Shown in pieces: positions 6,663 through 12,690 of a DNA stretch of 18,367 bases; positions within the stretch are counted from its first letter, which is position 1; each line of letters begins with the position of its first letter. Source of the DNA: DATEUP01 sp035283065. GTDB taxonomy: Archaea > Thermoplasmatota > DTKX01 > DATEUP01. The stretch covers positions 1-18,367 of the forward strand of contig DATEUP010000105.1 in assembly GCA_035283065.1 (NCBI GenBank). The letters run 5' to 3'. The position numbers were made by a program, and so were the translations under genes. The notes under the pieces are model-generated. The model did no database searches, was not told the DNA's origin, and saw only the letters and a list, made by a program, of their open reading frames with translations.

Positions 6663-7913
6663 ATGCAAGCCCCGCAAACCAAGGGCGCCTTCGACGGCCT
6701 CGGCCTCGAGCCCGTGCTCCTGCGCGCGGTCTATGGACTCGGCTACGAAGTCCCCACGCCGATCCAGAAGGAGGCGATCCCCGCGGTCCTTAGCGGCCGC
6801 GATGTGATCGCAACGGCCCAGACGGGCTCGGGCAAGACCGCCGCCTTCCTCCTGCCGGTCCTCCAGCGGATCCTCAAGGCGCCGCGGGGCAAGACGCGCG
6901 TGCTCGTACTTTCGCCCACGCGCGAGCTTGCCGCCCAGACCGACATTGCGTTGCGCGGGCTTGCGAAGGGCACGGGTCTCTCCGGCCATGCGGTCTACGG
7001 CGGCGTCGGGATGTTCGCGCAGGCCGACGCGCTTCGCGGCGGCGTCGAGGTCGTCGTGGCGACCCCCGGCCGGCTCCTCGACCACATGGACCGCAGGAAC
7101 GCGGACTTCCGGGGCCTCCAGGTGCTCGTGCTCGACGAGGCGGACCGGATGCTCGAGATGGGGTTCCTCCCGGACGTCCGGCGGATCGTCGGCGCGCTTC
7201 CGCGGGAGCGGCAGACCCTCCTTTTCTCCGCGACGATGCTCCCCGAGGTCGAGGCGCTCTCGCGCACGATCATGCGAAACCCCCTGCGCATCGCGGTCTC
7301 GGTGGCCCACCGGCCGCCGGCGACCATCCACCAGGAAGTCTTCCCGGTCCCCCAGCACCTGAAGACTGCGCTGCTCATCCGGCTCCTCGCGAGGGAGTCC
7401 GTCGTGTCCGTGCTAGTCTTTGTCCGCACGAAGCGGCGCGCCGACCGCGTCGCCCGCCAGGTCCAGGCCGCGGGCTTCGACGTCGCCCTGATGCACGGGA
7501 ACCGGAGCCAGAACCAGCGGCAGATGGCGCTCGAGGGCTTCCGCAGCGGCGAGCACCAGGTGCTGGTCGCCACGGACCTCGCGGCCCGCGGGATCGATGT
7601 CGAAGGCATCTCGCACGTGATCAACTACGACGTGTCGGCCGTCCCCACGGACTACGTTCACCGCGTGGGACGGACGGCCCGCATGGAGGCCGCAGGCGAG
7701 GCGTGGACGTTCGTTTCCCCGGAGGAGGAAGAGGCGCTCCGCGGGATCGAGAAGGCCCTCGGCAAGGCGGTCCCGCGCGTCACGCTTCCGGACTTCGACT
7801 ACCGGGCGCCCCCACCGCCGAAGGTGCAGGGGCAGGGTGGCGGGCGAAGGCCGCAGCAGGGGCGCCAGCAGCGGGGCGGAAGGCAGGAGCGGTACGGGCG
7901 CGGGCGACGGTGA
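6663..7913 (+). CDS. DEAD-box ATP-dependent RNA helicase
   Basis: A 416-aa helicase of the DEAD-box family, remodelling RNA or RNPs in the cytoplasm using ATP. All core motifs are present in order: Q motif with F10 and PTPIQ (31-35), motif I AQTGSGKT (52-59), Ia PTRELA (85-90), GG (113-114), Ib TPGR (134-137), II DEAD (158-161), III SAT (189-191), then in the second RecA domain VFVRTKRRAD, ATDLAARGIDV (motif V) and HRVGRTAR (motif VI). The C-terminal 30 residues are Gly/Gln/Arg-rich (GQGGGRRPQQGRQQRGGR), an RGG-like basic tail known to aid RNA binding. It resembles bacterial RhlE/CshA-type proteins in layout. It appears monocistronic; the SRAP gene follows 110 bp later. Confidence 0.97.
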   Translation: MQAPQTKGAFDGLGLEPVLLRAVYGLGYEVPTPIQKEAIPAVLSGRDVIATAQTGSGKTAAFLLPVLQRILKAPRGKTRVLVLSPTRELAAQTDIALRGLAKGTGLSGHAVYGGVGMFAQADALRGGVEVVVATPGRLLDHMDRRNADFRGLQVLVLDEADRMLEMGFLPDVRRIVGALPRERQTLLFSATMLPEVEALSRTIMRNPLRIAVSVAHRPPATIHQEVFPVPQHLKTALLIRLLARESVVSVLVFVRTKRRADRVARQVQAAGFDVALMHGNRSQNQRQMALEGFRSGEHQVLVATDLAARGIDVEGISHVINYDVSAVPTDYVHRVGRTARMEAAGEAWTFVSPEEEEALRGIEKALGKAVPRVTLPDFDYRAPPPPKVQGQGGGRRPQQGRQQRGGRQERYGRGRR

Positions 7914-8023
7914 GGGGCCGGGGCCATCGTAGCGGGCGCACCGCGAGCGGCCGCCGCCCTCCGCTTCCGAGAGCCCCCGCAGGATTGACAAGGGCCTCGC
8001 GCGCTGGGGGGTCGAGTTCTTCC

Positions 8024-8731
8024 ATGGCCGGCCTCGTCGGACTCTCGCCCGAGCACCTCGGCGCCCTCGACCCCCTGCGCGCCATGCTCGCGAAGTGGCC
8101 CGAGGGCGTGCCGATCATCAAGCCGATGTACCACACGCCGGTGCTTTTCCCCGGGCCCTCCGGGGTCGAGGCGAAGAACGCGCGCTTCGGCATCGCACGC
8201 CAATTCTCTTCCTTTAACGCGCGTTCGGAGGCGCTGACGGAAAGCCGAATGTGGAAGTCCCTCTTTGGCAAGCACCACGCCGTCGCCCCCCTGTCTTACA
8301 TCGTCGAGTGGCGCGAGGAGGGAGGCGCGCGAGTCCCCTACCTCATCTCGCGCAGCGACGGCGGCGTCCTCCTTACACCAGCGCTTTGGTCCCCTTGCTT
8401 CGACGACCGCACCGACACGGGGTTCGCAATCTGCACCCGCGCGCCCAACCGCTTTTTCGCCCATTTCCACGACCGCATGGTGGGCGTCCTCACGCCCGAG
8501 CTCATGGAGCGGTGGCTACACCCCGCCGACTCCACGCCGGCAACGCTCCTCGAGTGCGTGCGCGCGCCCGCCGACGACGAGCTTGTTGCGAGGCGCGCAA
8601 AGGGGGAGCTCATGAAACGCAAGGCCGAGGACACCTCGCCGATCGAAACGACGGGGCAGGTGCTCACGTTCGCCGACTTCGAGGGAAAGGGCCGCAAGGG
8701 CGCGGCCAAGCAGGCGCGGCTGGGGGGTTAG
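8024..8731 (+). CDS. SRAP-family protein (HMCES/YedK-like), copy 1, Cys2 replaced by Ala
   Basis: A 235-aa member of the SRAP family (SOS response-associated peptidase; HMCES/YedK), whose known members crosslink to abasic sites in single-stranded DNA. The signature segments are NARSE (N65), YIVEW (E95), LISRS-LLTPALW and FHDRMVGVL (H149). The N-E-H spacing of 30 and 54 residues closely matches E. coli YedK (N75, E105, H160). The N-terminus is MAGLVG where the family has MCGR, so the catalytic Cys2 is missing. The start is supported because the paralogue at 12691 begins with the identical 18 bases. The frame stays open upstream, but that part overlaps the helicase and is not conserved. C137 (FAICTR) and C178 (CVRAP) are also found in copy 2. 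Covalent AP-site chemistry therefore cannot be assumed. Confidence 0.88.
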   Translation: MAGLVGLSPEHLGALDPLRAMLAKWPEGVPIIKPMYHTPVLFPGPSGVEAKNARFGIARQFSSFNARSEALTESRMWKSLFGKHHAVAPLSYIVEWREEGGARVPYLISRSDGGVLLTPALWSPCFDDRTDTGFAICTRAPNRFFAHFHDRMVGVLTPELMERWLHPADSTPATLLECVRAPADDELVARRAKGELMKRKAEDTSPIETTGQVLTFADFEGKGRKGAAKQARLGG

Positions 8732-8753
8732 GGGGCAGCCGCCTCCTTCCCGT

Positions 8754-9008
8754 CTAACGGCGGACCGTGCGCCGGTGCGCGACCTTGATCACGGACACGC
8801 GGACCTCGCGCTCGTCGACCTCGACGATCACGCGCCCGTGGCCGACGCGGAGCCGGTAGAGCGGCGAGTTCACGAGGCGCCCGAGCTTGGTAAGCGGGTC
8901 CTCCTGCAGGTCCTCGAGCCGAGCGACGATCCGGCGAGCCACCGAGCGGTCGAGCCGCTCGAGGTCCCGACGCGCGCTGTCCGTGAGGACGACCGTGTAG
9001 CGCGTCAA
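8754..9008 (-). CDS. RelE/ParE-type toxin
   Basis: An 84-aa protein of the RelE/ParE fold, in known members a ribosome-dependent mRNA endonuclease. Visible features are VVLTDSARRDLERLD (beta1-alpha1), a basic helical hairpin, YRLRVGHGRVIVEVDE (the conserved R-x-G-x-x-R strand region) and a C-terminal VSVIKVAHRRTVRR carrying the basic residues typical of the active site. The start is TTG at 9008: its TTGA overlaps the antitoxin stop TGA (9005-9007), a 4-nt overlap indicating translational coupling. The RHH antitoxin gene lies directly upstream. The C-terminus is complete, so the toxin is probably intact. Confidence 0.87.
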   Translation of the reverse strand: MTRYTVVLTDSARRDLERLDRSVARRIVARLEDLQEDPLTKLGRLVNSPLYRLRVGHGRVIVEVDEREVRVSVIKVAHRRTVRR

Positions 9009-9229
9009 AGGCCCAACTCTCGCTTGACTTCTTCGAGCGTCTTGTACCTGCCATCCTTGAATTCCCGCCGGGACTTCTCAACGGCTCGTTGAGTTTCAGG
9101 CCCCAGCGCCTCGAGGTCCTCGAGGATCCGCTCGAGGACATCTGCGCAGGTCTCGCGCGGGTGGATCTTCATGGCGTTGAGTCGTGCCTTCATCGAGAGC
9201 GAGATCTGGACCGTCGTCGTACCAGGCAT
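9005..9229 (-). CDS. RHH-type antitoxin partner of RelE-like toxin
   Basis: A 74-aa protein. The N-terminal TTTVQISLSMKARLNAMKIH followed by PRETCADVLERILED is the ribbon-helix-helix pattern of archaeal antitoxins (usual form TTVQxSxxTKxRLxxLKxHPRETxxEVIxRLLE). The C-terminal half (SRREFKDGRYKTLEEVKREL) is charged and helical and probably wraps the toxin. The likely start is the ATG at 9229, just before the RHH strand. The frame remains open to 9739, but that extension is low-quality. CTATAG at 9273-9278 may be its TATA, giving a leader of about 20 nt. It is co-transcribed with the toxin gene, which overlaps its stop codon, and presumably represses its own operon. Confidence 0.8.
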   Translation of the reverse strand: MPGTTTVQISLSMKARLNAMKIHPRETCADVLERILEDLEALGPETQRAVEKSRREFKDGRYKTLEEVKRELGL

Positions 9230-9244
9230 AGGATGGTGGGTGCG

Positions 9245-9502
9245 ATGCCAGAACGTGGCCATTGCTATCTGGCTATAGTGCGCTGCGGTGGCGAATTGGT
9301 TCTGGGCGCCCGCGCAAGATGGTGGGAGGGCGCGTTTGTGTTCGCGCCGGTGGAGGTTACCGCAGAGCGGGCGCCCTGCGTGCGGCTTATGGGGAGGGCG
9401 GTCTGGAGGGGCGGGGAGGTTCACGTCGCGGCGTGGATGCCGGAGGGCGAGGAGGCGTGGGGGGTCAGGGTGGGGAGGCTGGTGGAGGCGATGGCGGGGT
9501 AG
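9245..9502 (+). CDS. Doubtful ORF in a 322-bp intergenic gap
   Basis: The gap between the two toxin-antitoxin modules (9230-9552) holds an 85-codon reading frame, MPERGHCYLAIVRCGGELVL onwards, rich in Trp and Val with an alternating beta-like pattern (WWEGAFVFAPVEV, AVWRGGEVHVAAW). It matches no family I recognise. It starts within the probable promoter region of the antitoxin on the other strand, and its second half lies in a purine-rich, G-biased tract, which argues for a chance frame. No TATA or Shine-Dalgarno precedes it. I list it because nothing else explains this gap apart from the promoters at its two ends. Confidence 0.25.
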   Translation: MPERGHCYLAIVRCGGELVLGARARWWEGAFVFAPVEVTAERAPCVRLMGRAVWRGGEVHVAAWMPEGEEAWGVRVGRLVEAMAG

Positions 9503-9523
9503 GGAGGACTCTTCGGCAAGGTT

Positions 9524-9530
9524 CATATAC
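9524..9530 (+). promoter_or_regulatory. TATA box of the RHH/PIN operon
   Basis: CATATAC at 9524-9530 is centred 26 bp before the ATG at 9553, predicting a leaderless transcript. No ribosome binding site precedes the ATG. Confidence 0.6.
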
Positions 9531-9534
9531 GATT

Positions 9535-9550
9535 GTATGCAAATGCATAC
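9535..9550. promoter_or_regulatory. Inverted-repeat operator candidate
   Basis: GTATGC-AAAT-GCATAC is a perfect 6-bp inverted repeat with a 4-bp spacer, placed between the TATA box and the start codon of the RHH antitoxin gene. A second dyad, ATAC-GATT-GTAT (9527-9538), overlaps it and the TATA box. RHH antitoxins bind such tandem half-sites to autorepress, so these are likely operators. Confidence 0.55.
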
Positions 9551-9552
9551 GT

Positions 9553-9858
9553 ATGGCCCACACAGTCTCAGGGCGGCTTCCGCCCGACCTGCTTCGAGAA
9601 CTCGACAGCCTCGGCAAGCGTGCGGGCAAGACACGGTCCGAGATCCTGCGCGACGTTGTGCGCCGGGGGGTGGCCGCCGAGCGGCTCGAGCGGGCGCTGG
9701 AGGCCTACCGGCACCGGCAGGTCTCGTTAGGCCGCGCAAGCGAGCTTGCAGGGCTCCCGGTCACCGTGTTCATCGAGGAGCTGCGCCGGGCGGGGATCCT
9801 GCGCGACTACCACGCCGACGAACTTCGCAGTGACCTGGAGTGGGCGGGGCAGGCTTGA
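9553..9858 (+). CDS. RHH / UPF0175 antitoxin
   Basis: A 101-aa two-part antitoxin. Residues 3-40 form a ribbon-helix-helix (TVSGRLPPDLLRELDSLGKR then TRSEILRDVVRRGV). Residues 45-85 match the UPF0175 pattern (ALEAYRHRQVSLGRASELAG then FIEELRRAGI), the module that usually partners DUF3368 PIN toxins. The start is the ATG at 9553, placed by the TATA at 9524-9530 for a leaderless mRNA; the open frame upstream has no support. Its stop overlaps the TTG start of the PIN gene by 4 nt. It likely binds the inverted repeats immediately upstream to repress its own transcription and neutralises the PIN nuclease. Confidence 0.88.
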   Translation: MAHTVSGRLPPDLLRELDSLGKRAGKTRSEILRDVVRRGVAAERLERALEAYRHRQVSLGRASELAGLPVTVFIEELRRAGILRDYHADELRSDLEWAGQA

Positions 9859-10367
9859 TCGCGGACAGTTCGGTGCTCATCGTCTTTGCGCGGGCGCAGC
9901 GCATGGACATCCTCTTTCGCACCCTGGGCAGCCTTGGGATCACGAGGGAGGTTCAGAAGGAGACAATCGGGGCAGCGGCGGATCGGCCCGACGGCCAGGT
10001 GCTCGCTGCTGCGCTGCGGCGTGGCCGCCTCAAGGTCATGTCCGTCGCTCCGCGCCGCATCGCGGAGCTCAGAGGGCGCTACCCCAACCTCGGCCGGGGC
10101 GAGGCATCCGTGATTGCGGCAGCGCTCCAGAACCGCGAGCGGGTCGTCCTCATGGACGAGCGTGCGGCCCGCCGCGCGGCGGCGCTCGAGGGCCTGCAGC
10201 CAGTCGGGACGCTGGGCGTGCTGGCGCGGGCCCATCGGGCGGGCGTACTCCGGTCCCGCAAGGAGCTTGCCGAGGCGCTGCAGGCGATCCTCTCGGCTGG
10301 TCTGTGGGTCGCCCCCGAGGTTGTGGAAGAATTCTGGGAAGGTGTTGGTGGGCGGCAGTGGCGCTAG
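9855..10367 (+). CDS. PIN-domain toxin (DUF3368/VapC-like)
   Basis: A 170-aa PIN-fold ribonuclease of the DUF3368 type. Acidic metal-binding residues are visible at D4 (IADSSVLI), E36 (REVQKE), E83 (RGEASVIAAAL) and D101 (VVLMDERAAR), and the family motif VGTLGVLARAHRAGVL follows. I choose the TTG at 9855, which gives MIADSSVLI as in typical PIN proteins and makes a TTGA overlap with the antitoxin stop. A GTG at 9840 would add five residues (MGGAG) and overlap more. All four acidic residues are present, so it should be active, with RNA (often tRNA or rRNA) as the usual target of such toxins; the specific target is unknown. Confidence 0.88.
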   Translation: MIADSSVLIVFARAQRMDILFRTLGSLGITREVQKETIGAAADRPDGQVLAAALRRGRLKVMSVAPRRIAELRGRYPNLGRGEASVIAAALQNRERVVLMDERAARRAAALEGLQPVGTLGVLARAHRAGVLRSRKELAEALQAILSAGLWVAPEVVEEFWEGVGGRQWR

Positions 10368-10447
10368 AGATCGCCCATGATCTGGACGGCGGCCGCCGGG
10401 GCCCGGGTGGGGTGCGTCGACCGTAGGAATGGGGAAGGCAACTTCGG

Positions 10448-10822
10448 TTGTGGCAACCCCAGGGCGGCCGCACGCGGACGCGGATACTCGGCTACCTCGC
10501 CGGCGCGCGGCGCCCGCTTACGGGGTACGCGGTCGCCAAGGAATTGGGGCTCGGGGTCTCGAAGGTTTACCCGGAGCTTCGGCGCCTTGCCGCGGCACGG
10601 GTCATAACAGGCCGCCTTAGCATGAGCGGGCGAAGGCTCTACTCCCTCGACGACGCGGACCTGCGGCGTTTTCTCGTGCGGCGCGTGCGGGTCCTCAGAG
10701 CGCAGGACTGGTTCGCGCCCGAGCAAGTGGCTGCCAGGCGCCGGGCGGCGGAGATTGTGAAGAAACTGCCGCCGCTTCCGGCTGGATCGCCCGCCCCGGC
10801 CGTCCGGCGCGCCCCTCCCTGA
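10448..10822 (+). CDS. PadR-like winged-helix protein
   Basis: A 124-aa protein with a winged helix at about residues 9-75: TRILGYLAGARRPLTGYAVAKELG is helix 1 and 2, VSKVYPELRRLAAARVI the recognition helix, and GRLSMSGRRLYSLDDADLRRFL the wing ending in the Y-x-L pattern. This is closest to the PadR/small wHTH type. The C-terminal 45 residues are basic, then Pro/Ala-rich. The start is taken as TTG at 10448, because an in-frame stop lies 24 bp upstream and no ATG is available before the domain; this is uncertain. It lies 80 bp after the PIN gene on the same strand and may be a read-through member of that operon. Effector and target are unknown. Confidence 0.65.
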   Translation: MWQPQGGRTRTRILGYLAGARRPLTGYAVAKELGLGVSKVYPELRRLAAARVITGRLSMSGRRLYSLDDADLRRFLVRRVRVLRAQDWFAPEQVAARRRAAEIVKKLPPLPAGSPAPAVRRAPP

Positions 10823-10852
10823 TGGGTACGCCCTTTTTCCTATGGGGCCCCC

Positions 10853-11326
10853 ATGCCACGCCCCCGCATGGCAGGCCGCCTACCGGTTCGCAACCCGTCC
10901 CGCGCACGCAAGCGCGACCCCTGGCCCCGCCTCGCGATCCGCCCCACCTCGCGCACGGGCCTCGGCCTCTTCGCCGTCGCGACCTTTGCGCCCGGCGACC
11001 GCATCGCCGTCATCGAAGGCGAGACGATTACCGCCACCTACGACAGCCGCTACCGCCTCGGCTCCCGCTGGTACGGCGTGGGTCCCCACGCATGGGTCGA
11101 CCCTTACCTCGACAACCCCGGCCGGTTCGTCAACCACTCCTGCGACCCCAATGCACGCATTGACGCGCGGCTTGCGATCGTCGCCCTTCGCACCATCCGC
11201 CGAGGCGAGCAGGTTTGCGTCGACTATTCGCTCACGGAAGAGGACCCCGAGTGGTCCATGCGCTGCCGCTGCGGCGCGGCGGGCTGCCGCGGCGTGATCC
11301 GCGCCGGGCGCGTCTTCGAGCACTGA
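10853..11326 (+). CDS. SET-domain protein methyltransferase with post-SET motif
   Basis: A 157-aa single-domain SET protein, expected to transfer methyl from S-adenosylmethionine to lysine in a protein. Motifs: TGLGLFAVATFAPGD (36-49, SAM-binding GxG), FVNHSCDPNA (92-101), RRGEQVCVDYS (116-126, catalytic Tyr125), and a post-SET cysteine cluster C138-x-C140-x4-C145 that with C97 of NHSC can bind zinc. The order and spacing are those of compact prokaryotic SET proteins. The basic N-terminus (about 25 residues) is not part of the domain. ATG at 10853 is used; ATG at 10865 is equally possible, as an AT-rich element (CTTTTTCCTA, about 10833-10842) sits 26-29 bp before it. The substrate is unknown; chromatin proteins are known targets in some archaea. 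Confidence 0.88.
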   Translation: MPRPRMAGRLPVRNPSRARKRDPWPRLAIRPTSRTGLGLFAVATFAPGDRIAVIEGETITATYDSRYRLGSRWYGVGPHAWVDPYLDNPGRFVNHSCDPNARIDARLAIVALRTIRRGEQVCVDYSLTEEDPEWSMRCRCGAAGCRGVIRAGRVFEH

Positions 11327-11345
11327 GGCGGCCTCGGGGTTTTTC
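11325..11345 (+). terminator. Possible terminator after the SET gene
   Basis: A short dyad GAGGCGGCCTC (11325-11335) overlapping the stop codon is followed by GGGG and a run of five T (11340-11344), the only such T tract near this gene end. Archaeal termination depends mainly on T runs, so this is plausible but weak. Confidence 0.3.
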
Positions 11346-11378
11346 TCCCATAGTTCGCTTCCTTTGGGGAGGATCCCC

Positions 11379-12632
11379 GTGCCCTTGCGCTCGCGGTGGC
11401 CGGCCCTCGTCATCGGCGCGGGCTCGGCCGGCCTCTCGGCAAGCTACCACCTCAAGGAGCGCGGCATCGAGCACGAAGTCCTCGAGCGCTCGCGGGTCGC
11501 CGACTCGTGGGCCTCGCGCCGCTGGGACTCGTTCACGCTCGTCACGCCGAACTGGAGCGTGATGCTGCCCGGCCGGCCCTACGCCGGGAGCGACCCCGAC
11601 GGCTACTTGCGTCGCGACGAGGTCGTCGCGCACCTCGAAGGCTACGCCCGCGCCTTCGACCTGCCGGTCCGCGCCGGCGTGGACGTGCGGCATCTGCGCC
11701 CCATGGACTCGGCCGGTGGATGGGAGCTTGACACGAGCAAAGGGCACCTGGCGGCCGAAAACGTGATCGTCGCGACCGGGGCCTTCCCCGAGCCCCGAGT
11801 CCTGCCCTCGAGCTCGTCGCTCGCGCCGCGCGTCCGCCAACTCCATACGAGCGAGTACCGGAACCCGGGCGCCCTGCCCAGGGGCAGCGCGCTCGTCGTC
11901 GGCTCCGGACAGTCCGGCGTCCAGGTCGCCGAGGACCTCCTCGAGGCGGGCCGCGAGGTGCTCCTGGCAGTGGGGTCCTGCCCCCGCGCGCCCCGCCGCT
12001 ACCGCGGGAAGGACATCTACTCGTGGATCCTGGAGAGCGGCTTCATGGACATGCGGCTTACCGACCTCCCTTCCCCCCGCATGCGCCTCGCGTGCAACCC
12101 CCAGCTCACGGGCCGCGGCGGCGGCCACGACCTCGACGTGTGGGGACTCGCCCGCCGAGGCGCCGCCCTGCTTGGCCGCTTCGTCCGTGCAGACGGCGAG
12201 CGCGTCGAGTTTGCCGACGACCTTGAGCTCACCTTGGAGACTTCCGAGAAAATGACGCGCAAGTTCCTCGGCGACATCGACGAGTACATCGCGAGCGCGG
12301 GGCTCGACGCGCCCCCCGCGGCCCAGCAGGCCTTCGACTTCGCGCTCCCCGAGCAGCCGCGCCGCTCGTTTATCGACCTTGGCGCCCTCGGGGTGTCCAC
12401 CGTCATCTGGGCCACGGGCTTCCGCCCCTCGTACCCGTGGATCGAGGGCTGCGCGTTCGACCCCGACGGCTTCCCCGTCACCGACCGTGGCGTCACCGCG
12501 AGTCCCGGCCTCTACTTCGTCGGCATCCACCTCCTGCACACGCGCCGTTCAGGCCTCCTCGTCGGCGTTGGGGAGGACGCCGAGCACGTGGCGGGGCACG
12601 TCGCTGACCGCGTCCGCCCCCTGCGCCGGTAG
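11379..12632 (+). CDS. CzcO/FMO-like FAD-dependent oxidoreductase
   Basis: A 417-aa two-dinucleotide-binding flavoprotein of the flavin monooxygenase/CzcO group. The FAD Rossmann motif is LVIGAGSAGLSASYHLKERG (GxGxxG at 13-18). RRWDSFTLVTPNW is the conserved segment of this subfamily, VIVATGAFPEP closes the FAD domain, LVVGSGQSGVQVAEDLLEAG is the NAD(P)H site (175-180), and VSTVIWATGFRPSYPWI the C-terminal ATG motif. The start is GTG at 11379, preceded by GGAGG (11368-11372) at 6-nt spacing; a TTG at 11364 would add five residues but lies before that ribosome binding site. The gene follows the SET gene by 52 bp on the same strand. The substrate cannot be told; N- or S-oxygenation or metal/sulfide-linked oxidation are family possibilities. 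Confidence 0.9.
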   Translation: MPLRSRWPALVIGAGSAGLSASYHLKERGIEHEVLERSRVADSWASRRWDSFTLVTPNWSVMLPGRPYAGSDPDGYLRRDEVVAHLEGYARAFDLPVRAGVDVRHLRPMDSAGGWELDTSKGHLAAENVIVATGAFPEPRVLPSSSSLAPRVRQLHTSEYRNPGALPRGSALVVGSGQSGVQVAEDLLEAGREVLLAVGSCPRAPRRYRGKDIYSWILESGFMDMRLTDLPSPRMRLACNPQLTGRGGGHDLDVWGLARRGAALLGRFVRADGERVEFADDLELTLETSEKMTRKFLGDIDEYIASAGLDAPPAAQQAFDFALPEQPRRSFIDLGALGVSTVIWATGFRPSYPWIEGCAFDPDGFPVTDRGVTASPGLYFVGIHLLHTRRSGLLVGVGEDAEHVAGHVADRVRPLRR

Positions 12633-12650
12633 TGAACTCCTCCCCCACAG

Positions 12651-12659
12651 CCTTATCTA
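12651..12659 (+). promoter_or_regulatory. Probable TATA element of SRAP copy 2
   Basis: CCTTATCTA is the only AT-rich stretch in the 58-bp gap before the ATG at 12691. It is centred about 36 bp upstream, which would give a leader of roughly 10 nt. Confidence 0.4.
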
Positions 12660-12690
12660 GGGCCCGCGCGGGATTGCGCTGCGGCGCCCA

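Noticed and set aside
9390..9515. G-rich tract as a G-quadruplex element
   Set aside because: Three close G runs occur but the next suitable run is about 20 nt away, so a standard quadruplex pattern is not met.
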